Source: Euwallacea fornicatus
Lineage: Eukaryota > Arthropoda > Insecta > Coleoptera > Curculionidae
DNA length: 64,000 nucleotides
NCBI RefSeq assembly: GCF_040115645.1
Contig: NC_089555.1
Location: forward strand, 4,278,001-4,342,000
Reading direction: 5' to 3'
Numbering within the stretch: position 1 is the first letter of the stretch; each line of letters begins with the position of its first letter. Both the position numbers and the translations under genes were made by a program. This document shows, piece by piece, positions 31,418 to 42,209 of this stretch. The notes under the pieces were generated by a model, which saw only the letters and a program-made list of their open reading frames with translations, searched no databases and was not told the DNA's origin.

Positions 31418-32805
31418 TCATCTGAGAATTATTTTCTCGCTATGATTCCTGATTCGGGAATAGAGTGCTTGCCTGATATTAGCGAGAGTGAATTTGTTGG
31501 CCGTTCTTTGAAACTGGTGCAGTATTATTTCTGCTGGTGTTCGACATTGACTGAGCATGAGTGTTGGTCGAATTAGTGTGAGCGGTTTGACTATTAGAAT
31601 TTGGTATGTATAGTAAAGTGTGGTGTCTTTTAAAACACACATAAGCAGAAGTGGCGTGTTTTGTGCCCAAGTAGTTTGTGCATAATTGTCTTGAATGAAT
31701 GAAATTTAATTTTTCATGATTTGGCAAATTCTTGAATCCTTGGCATGAGTAAATACGGTGATCGTTTTCTGAGCAAAACATGCACCGCTTATTCACATTT
31801 AAAAGGTTGGCTTATGAGGCAGATAGAGTCTGAACATTGCCAGATAAATAAGAGCGTTTTTGTGAGGTTTTTACTTGAGTGGGTGAGGGCATTAGTGACC
31901 TTTGGTTAGGTCTTTTAAAGGTTATCTGAGAGGTATGGAACTTTTCTAGGACTGTGCAACGTCTCTCTAGGAATTTAAAGAATTCATCGATTTTGAGTAA
32001 GTTTTTCAAGTTTCCTTCAGATTCAAATCTCTTGCGGGTGTCAAAATTTAATTTTCTTTCTAAAATATTCAACAGTAGCAAATCCCAATGCTCGACTGGA
32101 CATTTGAGATTTTTCAAAGATTCTATGCTTCTCTTGCAACTCGTGATGAAGTCTCTAAGTGTGATAGCAGTGCATTTTTGTAAATTTGGAAAGTCAATTA
32201 GGGAATTTACTAGTTAATTAATTCTGATACCCATCTACAAGTATATCCAGGGCAATCTGAAAGTTATCATCTGTTAGGTTCAAGGCCTCAATTAGCTTGA
32301 GCGGTTTTTCCTTCAGAAACGTCTTCAGGTATATAAATTTTTGAATGTTTGATAATCCTATATTATCTATGATGAGGGCAGAGAAGTGGAAAAATGACTC
32401 CCATTCGGAAAAAATTCCTGAGAATTGTGAAATATTGATTTCTGGAAATTTAACTGTTTGTGCCATTGGGTTAATTATTTGTTGTTTTTTAACAATTGCG
32501 GATTCAGGCGTAGCATCACATGTACTTAATGGCGATAAAGAGTCTATACAATTCTTAATTTCTGCTAAGGCGTTGAAATATTTACCCTCGAACTCATCTC
32601 TATTCTCATTATCAGTGTTATTACTATTTAACAGCTCTATCTGATCCTGAGCAATTGAGTATGTGTTAAAGACCTTACGTAAATGTTCCTACTTAACGTT
32701 AAAGGCATTAATTTCAGATTCAGAGTCTTTATATTTTGACAATCAATTTGTTGTCCGTGTTAAAGAAGCCTTAGCAGATTTTCGAAAAACCCTTAACCTA
32801 TTCAT
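31418..32805 (-). pseudogene. BEL/Pao gag with zinc knuckles (B2)
   Basis: ATG at 32805 begins a helical region (VFRKSAKASLTR), FNTYSIAQDQIELL and FEGKYFNALAEIKNCI. The DUF1759-like core follows (FPEINISQFSGIFSEWESF, IQKFIYLKTFLK) to a stop at 32218. It resumes with CTAITLRDFITSCKRSIESL and VEHWDLLLLNILERKL to 31812. The zinc-knuckle segment from 31800 has CMFCSENDHRIYSCQGF and LCTNYLGTKHATSAYVC. This is the structural protein of the element. A few stops and one or two frameshifts are present, but it is longer and better kept than the B1 gag. Confidence 0.82.
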
Positions 32806-33049
32806 GATAACTAATTATTTAGAGTTAAAAAAAGTAAAAAATAAAAAATAAAAAAATAAAATTTAAAGATTAATGAACAAAAAGAACAGAAAAGTACATA
32901 AACAAAATTGCAAGTATGAGAGGCACTCACTTAGATTTGTCCGTTACGAGTGTCTTCTATTCTGCTCCAAATGTGTCTCCTGCTATCAGACTTGGATGTC
33001 GTGGGTGTTGCTGGTTCCTATCCAGGAGGCATATAGTTGACAGAACTTT

Positions 33050-33760
33050 ATCCGGCTCGAAGGACCAAATGAACGAGGCAAGTTTGCTGTCGCTTGCTGT
33101 CTCACCCCAGACACAAGGGGGGCACAGTTGGTTGGCAGTGCCGAGGTAAACTGTATCTCTTTTGTGTAGATTTTATTTTGTTCGAAGGACCACAGCTTAT
33201 GTGGCGCTGAACCGGTGCAGAACAAACATACTTGATAACAACACACTTATATTTATTTAACTAAATGTCCAACACTATTTCACAAGTGACAAAGATCATA
33301 ACAAAATATGAAATTAGGGTTAACTAGAAAACCACTAGCGACCACCGATAATCAAAAACCTTTGACAATCGGGAGTTTTTTTTGGAATAGGGCAAATGTT
33401 ATGTGCGAATTGAGAGCAGTATTGACATCCTACTAATACTGTAGGAGTATATAGAGAGAATTGGAGAGGTGTTGAAGAGGCGTTGCGTCTTGTGTGAGAG
33501 ACTATATGAGACTGCACTAAATTTTAATTTTTACCACCTCATAGTCATACCAATTAGTGTGAATTATTACTGCAGAGGAATAAGGATTGCTTATCAATAC
33601 GGTACCATGAAGGTGTGAGAAAAATTATATGTGAAAAGAGTGTGGAATGTGTAAGCATTTTAATAATTGAAACACTGCCCTTAAAAATGATTAAGAAGGG
33701 TTTACGTTGGCAAAAAAAAGAAATTTAATACTAGATAAAGATGTTAGGTATTTTCCCAAC
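33050..33760 (-). repeat. Candidate B2 leader and 5' LTR region
   Basis: Just upstream of gag the element strand carries GGTCCTTCGAGCCGG (complement of 33050-33064), the same primer-site-like core as B1. A second TGGTCCTTCGAA copy is at about 33179-33190. A 5' LTR should follow to the right. A region with GTTAGG...CCAACA-like ends near 33743-33762 could mark its edge, but there is no second LTR in the window to compare, so the limits are guesses. Confidence 0.4.
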
Positions 33761-33773
33761 AATCTCTCGGGCT

Positions 33774-34013
33774 TCAATATGGATTGGCATTGAAGTAATT
33801 TAAAATTATCTGGTTTGTTCGAGGCTCGCGATTTAATTGCTGATTCAGTACTCTTATAATCTTCTCACAATGATTAAAATATCTGTTAATATTGGGAACC
33901 GTTACATGGCTAATATTGTGCTCTACGCGTTGTCGATTGAATTCGTTTGTTACTTCATGAAAAGTACATGTCCCATCACCAATTAATCTTATTATTTCAG
34001 TTTTTTCTTGCAA
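33774..34013 (-). pseudogene. Orphan HTH-like transposase N-terminus
   Basis: A short minus-strand frame starting MQEKTEIIRLIGDG and continuing with TFHEVTNEFNRQRVEHN, VTVPNINRYFNHCEK. The spacing of helices resembles the first HTH of the DD41D-type or related insect transposases (EF-N, then a short loop, then a V..IN..F helix). No catalytic part or terminal repeats are seen nearby, so it may be the edge of an element cut by B2 or L5. The 34014-34230 stretch after it holds nothing recognisable. Confidence 0.35.
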
Positions 34014-34378
34014 TGAATACTACATTTTTACAGCTATTGAACTCTGACAAATTGTTGATATTACGAATTGCAAACACTCAAATAGCACCTGACAGTTGAT
34101 ATGCATAAAAAATAATTTTGGTTTTTATAACACAGTTAATTTGTGTATAACCCCTTCACTACGTATTGCATATTGCAAAGAAAAATGAAGTCAAATACGG
34201 ATTTCAAATTATCTGTTTAATATTTTAAATAGGTTCGAGGTTGGGGTTCACGGAGTGTGGACGCGTGTTTAGTGTAAACATTTAAACATATTGAGACTTC
34301 ATCTACTGGAAAAAAAAACATTAGAAAAATTCCAAGAACTCGTATATACTCAGATATCGAACACGACGACTGAAGACG

Positions 34379-35592
34379 ATGCCGGGGCCCTTCAAAAGAA
34401 GGATGTACCCCGGGAGCTCCCAAGAATCCGAATTGGACCAAACGTCCCAGGATGAGGGCTTTCAAAGTCCTAAAACAAAAAAAAGGGGGCAGAAGGCCCA
34501 ACTCCAACTCGGCATCAAACCTAACAGCCCCAACTAACGAAAAAAAAAGACCAGCATTGGACCGGCCCACAATCAACCCCAACATCAGGACAATCGTAAG
34601 CAAAACACTAAACCACCAACAACAACACTACAAAACATATTCCCATTCAATTAGTATCACAACAATCAATCTAATATCTAGAGTTGAGTTTGCGCTACTA
34701 TGGGAAGAACACACACCTAACCACAAAGACATAACCATCAAACAAGAGAAAAAGTTCCTGCTGAAAACCAACGATGACAAAAAAGCCATAGAGACCCTTC
34801 AACATCTCACAAAAAGCAAAATAATAGCCCTCTACAAAATGCTAGCCAATTCAATCAAAACAACACCAACAACAAACCAAAACAGGCAAATTCTACCGTC
34901 ATACTCGGTCGTAGCTACAGGGATCGACCAAGAAATTACCGACGACAGGTTTTTGAAAAACCTCGAAAAACAAGGACTCCAAATCAAATTCTGCAAAAGA
35001 ATCATATCGAGACAGAGAGGGACACCCACACTCATGATGAGACTCATAACAGGAGATATAAAGTCATATGAGAGACTTATGAACGAGCGCACCATCTACT
35101 TTCTGGGTCGAGTCTTCAGAATTGTAGAAAGCAAGCCACTAGCATCTATTCCTGCACCATGCAGTCGATGCAATTTATTTGACCACAGTACAGAAGACTG
35201 CAAAAAACCAACAAAATGCAACAAATATTAAGGACCGCATGCAACAACAGCATGCAAGTCACCGCTACCGGTGAGATCCGCCTCATGTAACTCGGACGAC
35301 CATGTAGCGTGGAGCATGAGATGCCCAAAAAGACCGACAGTTCCAATTGAGGGAATTCCTAACGTTAGGATAAAACGTCTCAACAGGAGGCCGACGTGCC
35401 GAGGTCAATAACAGAAACAAGTAGAATCCACCGGCCGGTAACAACACACGATTATGTAATTAACAAATACAAACACCAATTAAACAAATCAAACAATAAT
35501 AATAGAGAGGAATTTCTAAAAAAGTTGCGGAAAAAATTCGTCGAAGACTTTGACGTCGACATGTCGGTCGTGTTCTTTGGCAATCACATATA
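34379..35592 (+). pseudogene. LINE ORF1, gag-like RNA-binding protein (L5)
   Basis: Starts at ATG 34379 (MPGPFKRRMYPGSS). A frameshift at the A/G run near 34477-34487 leads into the long frame to 35231. Features: a low-complexity N/T/K-rich N-terminal half, a middle domain with VVATGIDQEITDDRFLKNLE and TPTLMMRLITGD (an RRM-like fold typical of Jockey gag proteins), then CCHC knuckles CSRCNLFDHSTEDC, CNKY-stop-GPHATTAC and, further on, CNSDDHVAWSMRC. One Cys of the second knuckle is Tyr and a TAA follows it. The frame after 35396 (FLKKLRKKFVEDFDV) runs into E9. Confidence 0.75.
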
Positions 35593-35877
35593 TAGTTGTG
35601 GTCAAAATAATAAAAGCGGTAGTGTTGAATTTCAATATATTATCGCCAAATATTTAATAAATAAATTACATACTTTGTGATGTATCACCAATATAGAGTA
35701 ACGTGTGCTCATGGAAAAAAATGTATAAAAAATAAAAATTATTCAAAACCACAAACATTACAATATTTATTTAAAAAAATATTAAATTTTTCATGGCCAA
35801 TAAAATAAGAGTATACACTTCTTTTGAGAAAAAAAAATTGTGAACATGAACTTTCAACAAAAAAAAACAAATATACT

Positions 35878-36884
35878 TTAGTATTTCGTAACGTGTCCCT
35901 TTTGCTTAATTAGGGCGGTGCATCGCTTGCGCATAGAATCAATTAGCTTTTGACAAAGCTCTACCGATGTGGCGTACCAGATTTTTTGAACCTCTTCCCA
36001 CAAAAGCCTTTTATTCGAAGTTTTGTTATCTGCAAGTTGTTCTTTTAAATACTTCCATAGGTTTTCAATTGGATTCATGTCAGGTGATTGCGACGGCCAG
36101 GGCAACACTTCAATTTTATTTGTTACGAACCACTGTTTCACAACTTTGACGATATGTTTCGGGTCGTTATCGTGTTGATAGATCCAATTTAGGGGCATAT
36201 TAATTTCGGCGTAGGGAAGCATAACAGTTTCCAGTATATCCATATAAATTTCTTTAGTCATGTTTTCTTTAATCAGATATAGCGGACCTACACCATTATA
36301 AGAAAAGCAGCCTCACAATTTGATGTTTCCTCCACCATTTTTCACAGTTGGTAAGGTATTCCCAGAATTTAGTTCTTCATTTTTACATCGTCTAACATAC
36401 CGTTTTCCATCGGATCCAAACAAATTTATTTTGGTTTCATCACTAAATAAAATGTTTTTCCAGTTACGATTGTAATTCTCTTTTAAGTTGGATTTAGCAA
36501 ATTCTAATCTTTGCTTGATGTTCTTCTTGCTCAAATGCGGAACTTTTTCTGCCACTCTCCCATGAAGATTCATCTCTTGTAAGCGTCTTCTTACAGTTCT
36601 TGTACTGATTGGTAGGTCCAGATCTCGTTTAATGCCAAAAGATGTAGAAAAAGAATTTTTTACTGCTTTTCTTACAATTCTTCTATCCATAGATTTGCTG
36701 CTTTTTCTTGGACGGCCTCTAGTCTCTGTTGATATTTCAGTTAATTTTTGATCCCTCAAAACTTTGGCGATACACATTCGGATCGCTTGATTACATCAGC
36801 AATGAATTTGTAAGTTTTGTTCTCACTTCTCAGTTGCAAAATTATACGCTTTTCTTCAGCACTACAGTGCTTTGCACGACCCAT
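35878..36884 (-). pseudogene. Tc1-like transposase (E9), frameshifted
   Basis: ATG 36884 (MGRAKHCSAEEKRIILQL) starts the HTH. A frameshift near 36775 moves the reading to the main frame: TRGRPRKSSKS hook, second HTH, KVPHLSKKNIKQRLEF, and ILFSDETKINLFGSDG (first D). In the next motif NIKL is followed by TGA where a Trp codon is expected (36313-36315). The frame to 35878 has IYQHDNDPKHIVK (second D), SPDMNPIENLWK (E, 34 residues later), and the C-terminus GHVTKY. The triad is intact; two lesions inactivate it. Confidence 0.88.
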
Positions 36885-37280
36885 GGTGATACTCAAAACT
36901 ATACTAACGGTTAATAGATAAACGAAGAATTGTAAACAAATAAGATTTACAAAAAATTAATCAACATTCGACCAAAATAAAAATTAAAAACAGAACACTC
37001 TTATTTTATTGGCCATGAAAAATTTAATATTTTTTTAAATAAATATTGTAAAGTTTGTGGTTTTGAATAATTTTTATTTTTTATACATTTTTTTTCATGA
37101 GTACACGGATTCGTTCACTAGATGTGCGAGAGATCGGACGTGCCTATCAGTGAAAATATCGAAATAGTAAACAAATTCCACTCCCTTCAAAACTATTCTA
37201 ACAATTTTTTCTGTTTGAAAATATCAACTGTCGACCGGACCACCAGATAAACATAATTTCTTACTGTTCTTATTTAGAGC

Positions 37281-37302
37281 TCTGCGGCTTTAAGGCCGCA
37301 GA
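37281..37302 (+). promoter_or_regulatory. L6 leader hairpin
   Basis: TCTGCGGC (37281-37288) and GCCGCAGA (37295-37302) form a perfect 8-bp stem with a 6-base loop, 29 bp upstream of the ORF1 start codon. It could affect RNA packaging or translation of ORF1. Function is not shown. Confidence 0.45.
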
Positions 37303-37330
37303 CTATTGTGCATGAAATCCACCTTCCATC

Positions 37331-38543
37331 ATGGAATCGGAACATTGTCAGCCTCTACCAAGCACCTCCAAATCATCCTCGCAACATCAGAATAGAGTTC
37401 CTCCTCTTACTCTGATAAGAAACACCCAATCCCAGGAAAATCAATGGCAGACCGTAACAAGGCCAAACAAAAGATCTAGACAAACCACAAGCCCTGACGA
37501 GGAAAACCTCTGCAGCGGAAACAGATTTTCACCTCTACTAGTGGAGGATGACCTCGTACCATCAGGTAACAATGGACCCGCACCAGAAAAAATCAAAAAG
37601 CCTCCTCCAATCTATGTCCCCGAAATCAAAGATATAAAAGTTCTGCTAACCAAATTTAACGAAATAGGGATTTCAAACTGTTTCTCATACAAATCGGCAA
37701 GCAACCACCAAATCCGTATCTCTCCAAACACCATCGAAGCGTATAGGAAAATCATTCATCTCCTTAAAAGAACGGAAACAAGGTACCACACATACCAACT
37801 TAAAGAGGAAAGGGCATTCCGAGTTGTTGTCAGAAATATTCATCCCAGTGCCGCGGAAGAGGACATCAAAACAGAGCTCGAGGAACTAGGACACAACGTC
37901 AGGAGCGTTACGAATATCCGGGAGAAGAAATCTAAGCGGCGCCTGCCTCTGTTCTATGTGGACTTGAATCCACAGACTAGCAACAAAGACATCTACAAAA
38001 TTACACGTCTCCAGCAAGCCATAATAAATATTGAACCACCTAGAAAACCAAAATCAGTAATCCAATGCATACGGTGCCAAGAATATGGCCATTCAAAGAA
38101 TTACTGCACTAAACCGTTCCGGTGTGTCAAATGCCCAGGCAATCATGAATCTTCTAAATGCACTAAATTAAGCAAATTGTCCTCCAACCTGCACACTATG
38201 TAATGGCAATCACCCTGCGAACTACAAGGGATGCCAAGTTTATCAACAAATAATAAGCAAGAAAAACCTACAACAAGCTCAACCCATAATTAATAGTGAG
38301 AACCACGAACCTCCCCAAAGACGATACCGTCGAGCATCGGAAAACATCTCATACGCAGACATTGCAAGAAACAATTCTCAAGCCAACTCACCTCCTGCAC
38401 ATCATCCCAACGAGCAAGCTAACCAACCTTCTTCTTCCATGGAACAAGCATTCCAAAGATTAGAAAAAATCTTAACAAAACAATCAGAACAAATGACTTC
38501 CCTCATCACACTCCTAACCACCCTAATAAGCAAACTCCATTAA
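37331..38543 (+). pseudogene. LINE ORF1, gag-like with RRM-like domain and CCHC knuckles (L6)
   Basis: ATG 37331 (MESEHCQPLPSTSKSS). The polar N-terminal third is followed by IKDIKVLLTKFNEIGISNCF, then the RRM-like block AFRVVVRNIHPSAAEEDIKT and RRLPLFYVDLNPQ, then CIRCQEYGHSKNYC and CVKCPGNHESSKC. A one-base frameshift near 38180 truncates this frame at 38203. The third knuckle (CTLCNGNHPANYKGC) and a C-terminal region with SYADIARNN and a helix (MEQAFQRLEKILTKQSEQ) lie in the next frame and stop at 38541-38543. Jockey-type ORF1 proteins bind the element RNA; L5 ORF1 is a distant relative. Confidence 0.87.
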
Positions 38544-41251
38544 AATTCAACAACACAATCAAATTAGCATTATGGAACTCAAACGGCCTGGCTCAACACC
38601 GCCAGGAAGTAGAACTCTTTATCAAAATAAATGACATCGACATCCTCCTAGTATCCGAAACCCACTTCACGGGCCGAACTTATTTCAACATTCCTGGATA
38701 TAGAATTTATGATACAAAACACCCGGATGGAACAGCCCATGGAGGTACAGCTATTATTATAAAATCTGGTATAACTCATCACGAATTGGCGAAAGTAGAA
38801 AAAGATTGCCTTCAGGCAACCAGCTTGTGCATTAAAATGGTAAACAGTCCATTGGCAGTGTCAGTGGTTTACTGCCCACCTCGCCATAATATACCAACGG
38901 AAACTTTCGAAGAATATCTAAACTCACTAGAACATAGATATATTTCTGGTGGAGACTACAATGCAAAACACACAAGATGGGGCTCGCGACTTATTACTCC
39001 CAGGGGAAGGACTTTGCTCAAATGTATAGAGAAAAACAATTGTTCCACATTAAGTACAGGCGACCCAACATACTGGCCTACAGACATCAACAAAATCCCG
39101 GACCTCTTGGACTTTTTCATCACTAAAGGCATTTCCAGCAACTATACTTCGGTTCAATCTAGCTGGGACTTAAACTCTGATCATACTCCGGTCATCCTCA
39201 CCGTCAGCTCTGAAGTAATCTTCAAACCACAGGATTCAAGACTGTGCAACACTCACACGGACTGGAACTTTCTAGGCACACACCTCGATAAAAACATAAA
39301 CCTTCAAGTCCCGCTTAAATCCCAAAGCGACATAGATTACGCCATCGAAGAGCTAACGAGATTAATTTATGACGCAGCGCCTAGAGCTACTCCGACCTCC
39401 ACTAAGCAACTCCATCGAGACAGAACTAATTATCCCAGAGAAATAATGCTACTGATTAGAGACAAAAGAAGGGCTCGAAGAAAGTGGCAGGAAACCCACT
39501 GTCCTGAACATAAAATGAAATTAAACAAGCTGGTGAAACTTCTGAAACAGCTACTGGAAGATAGAAGAAATGAGACCCTGCAACATCGACTTCGAAATCT
39601 CACTCCTACACATCTAACCAACTATTCTCTATGGAAGGTAACCAAATATCTGAAACAGCCAAAGCAACATAATCCCCCAATTAGATCACACATTGGGTGG
39701 GCCAGGAAAAATGAAGACAAAGCTGAGATATTTGCTTCTTATCTGAACAATACCTTCAAACCAAACGATATGGCTTCGGAAAATGAAACCGAACTACTGG
39801 CTGAAATCACTAACTTTCTTGACAGCCCACTGCCAATGGACTCTCCCATCCTATGCATCACCCCAGCAGAAATTTGGAACACCATTAACAGCTTAAACAG
39901 CAAAAAAGCACCGGGCTACGACTGGATAACGCCGAAAGTCCTCAAAGCGCTCAAGAGAAAGGCCATAATATATATAACCCAGCTATTTAATTGCATCTTG
40001 AGAACAAACTGTTATCCTTCTCAATGGAAGATATCTCAAATACTAATGATACAGAAACCAGATAAACCACCTGACCTAGCCACTTCGTATCGGCCAATCA
40101 GCCTACTACCTGTGCTGTCTAAAGTGTTTGAAAGACTTCTTCTAAAAAGAATCAAAAAGGAGTTGCCCGAAGAGATCATCCCAGATCACCAATTTGGGTT
40201 TCGAGGGAGGCACTCTACAATCGAACAGGTTCATCGGGTATCTCACAAAATCCAGGAAGCCCTTCAGCTAAAACTTGTCTGCTCTGGTGTGTTCCTTGAT
40301 GTTAGTCAAGCCTTCGACAAAGTATGGCACACGGGGCTGCTATATAAAATAAAGAAGCTCGCACCAAAATTCTTCTTAATAATAAAATCCTACTTAAATA
40401 GCCGCCAGTTTTATGTGAGGGTTGGTGACTGTGACTCTCGTTTCTGTGACATCGAGGCCGGAGTCCCACAGGGTTCTGTCTTGGGACCATTCCTGTATTC
40501 TCTATATACAGCGGATGCGGTACAAAGCAATGAGGGCATGTTAGCAACTTTTGCCGACGATACAGCTCATCTAACGTGTGATGAAGACCCACAGATTGCA
40601 ACCCAGAGCACACAGAATTACCTGCATGAACTAGAAAAATGGCTAACTAAATGGAAAATCCGAATAAATTAAACAAAGTCGGTCCACGTCACGTTTTCTC
40701 TAGGGCAAGGTTCATGCTCACAAGTGACAATCTTTAATTAACAGATCCCCTAAGCGGATAACGTAAAATACCTGGGCATCCACCTAGACCGTAGACTGAC
40801 CTGGAAAAAACATATTCTGGCCAAAAGATCCCAACTTAACATCACCACTAGAAGCCTGGCCTGGCTAATAGGATTTCACTCCCAGTTGAGCCTAAACAGC
40901 AAAGTCCTTGTTTACAAATGTATAGTCCGACCTATCTGGACATATGGAATTGAACTCTGGGGAACAGCCAGCAATTCAAACGTGGACATTATTCAACGGT
41001 TCCAATCAAAAACTCTACGCACGCTAGCAGGAGCTCCATGGTATGTCAGAAACGCCACGTTACATGACGACCTCAACGTGGAAACTGTCAGAGAAGTGAT
41101 CCAGAGCCGTTCCGCTAGATATCTATCCCGCCTAGACACCCATCCCAATCATCTGGCCATGAACCTCTTGGATTCTTCAACATATTCCTCAAGATTGCGT
41201 AGATTCAACCCGTTGGAGCTAACTGACAGGTTCAATAAATCACAGGCCTGA
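38543..41251 (+). pseudogene. LINE ORF2: endonuclease and reverse transcriptase (L6)
   Basis: Open from about 38543 to 40672. The first 70 residues have no ATG in frame, so initiation would be by another codon or reinitiation after ORF1. Endonuclease: LALWNSNGLAQHRQE, LLVSETHF, GGDYNAKHTRWGS, DLNSDHTPVILT. RT: LNSKKAPGYDWITPKVLK, YRPISLLPVLSKVFERLL, HQFGFRGRHSTIEQ, GVFLDVSQAFDKVWH, GVPQGSVLGPFLYS, TFADDTAHLTC. After 40672 there are frame breaks up to about 40780. The thumb and C-terminal part (YLGIHLDRRLTWKKHI; VRPIWTYGIELWG) then read to a stop at 41251. No RNase H. The long open segment shows this is one of the better-kept LINEs here. Confidence 0.88.
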
Positions 41252-41488
41252 CTGTAAAGACAGCCACCCCTAAAAGCTTCGATACTACATAAATCCAGTT
41301 GCTGAATGTCCTTGTTGTGTTATTGTGACAGATTGCAACTTAAAATAAAATAAATAATTTAAAAAAATGAGTACACGTTACTCTATATTGGTGATACATC
41401 ACAAAGTATGTAATTTATTTATTAAATATTTGGCGATAATATATTGAAATTCAACACTACCACTCTTATTATTTTGACCATAACTGTA

Positions 41489-41670
41489 TATATTAATGAC
41501 GGATATGCTTCTCCCAAACAGTACATCCCATACAGAACCACAAGAACAAATACGACAAACAATCACAAACGTAGAGCATTCAATCTAAAACTAATATATG
41601 TCAACATCAACGGACTGTACCACCGAAAACACCTCATAAAGAGCGGTAAGTCATACAAAGAGGTGCTAGG
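41489..41670 (+). pseudogene. L5 ORF1/ORF2 junction fragment
   Basis: Continuation of L5 after the right TA of E9. The frame carries on from ORF1 (ending FFGNHIY before the insertion), then TNNHKRRAFNLKLIYVNING, the usual opening strand of a LINE endonuclease. After about 60 residues it runs into E10. Confidence 0.65.
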
Positions 41671-42209
41671 AGCTTATGGGTTGTTTTGCTAAATTAGTAA
41701 GAAATGCAATCACCTATAAAAGTAAATCCGAAATACGCGGTCGCAAGAGGATTGTTTCCCCATCTCTTGTGAAACGCGTAATAAGGTACTCCAAGACTCA
41801 TCCAACTGCAACGGCTATTGAAATTCTACGTGAAATGGATGTGTTATGTAGTGTTCACACAGTAAGAAGACTGTTAAGGGAACACAATTTAAAGGCTCAC
41901 AGTCCAAGGAAAGTTCCACTTAAGAAAACACATATAACAAAAAGAACTTGTATTTGCCAGAGAGCATGTGGAATGGCCACTTACGAAATGGTGGAATGTA
42001 CTGTGGACTGACGAAAGTAAAATCGTTCTCTATGGTAATAAAGGATCTCGACAATACGTAAGGCGTCCACTTAATACAGAACACGACCCTAGATTCACTG
42101 TAAAAACCTTAAAAGATGGTGGATCTAATATCATGGTTTGGGGATGCTTCTCTTATTATGGTGTTGGTCTGATACATTGGATTAAAACTATAATGAACCA
42201 GCATTCATA

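Larger units (their letters stand above)
21108..33760 (-). mobile_element. Old BEL/Pao retrotransposon B2 with two LINE insertions
   Basis: Minus-strand order from right to left: leader/LTR-like region (33050-33760), gag (to about 31800), protease (31219-30815), RT (30000-28700), RNase H (to 28095), integrase and DUF5641-like tail (22554-21180). This is a full BEL gene order spread over 12.6 kb because of LINEs L3 and L4. Excising L3 at GAGATATA and L4 at TGGGACA restores continuous homology. The 3' LTR was not found; D1 ends just left of the DUF5641 region. Confidence 0.82.
37108..41366 (+). mobile_element. Near-complete Jockey-like LINE L6
   Basis: 4.26 kb, flanked by ATGAGTACACG at 37097-37107 and 41367-41377 (11-bp target duplication). 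The 5' leader is about 220 bp, followed by ORF1, ORF2, a short 3' UTR and an A-rich tail ending AATTTAAAAAA. The target lies in the right arm of E9. Because leader and both ORFs are present, this was probably a full-length insertion. Stops and frameshifts have since accumulated in both ORFs. Confidence 0.9.
35593..41486 (-). mobile_element. Tc1-like transposon E9, interrupted by LINE L6
   Basis: Outer ends TAGTTGTGGTCAAAATAATA (35593) and the complement of CAGTTATGGTCAAAATAATA ending at 41486, both flanked by TA. Arms are about 220 bp, with an inner motif (GGCCAATAAAATAAGAGT near 35790-35810 and its complement near 37000-37015), so IR/DR type. LINE L6 sits in the right arm (37108-41366) between copies of ATGAGTACACG. 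The net length without L6 is about 1.63 kb. Confidence 0.88.
34230..41670 (+). mobile_element. Jockey-like LINE L5, host of E9
   Basis: 5' leader about 34230-34378, ORF1 from 34379 to 35592, and then, after removal of E9 with its load (35593-41486), the continuation at 41489-41670, where the first residues of the ORF2 endonuclease are read (LKLIYVNINGLY). The rest of ORF2 is missing: Tc1 element E10 coding begins directly at about 41671. The 5' limit is estimated from where non-coding sequence changes. Confidence 0.7.

Noticed and set aside
40302..40613. Minus-strand 103-residue open frame inside the L6 RT region
   Set aside because: It is the antisense shadow of the strongly supported RT frame on the plus strand.
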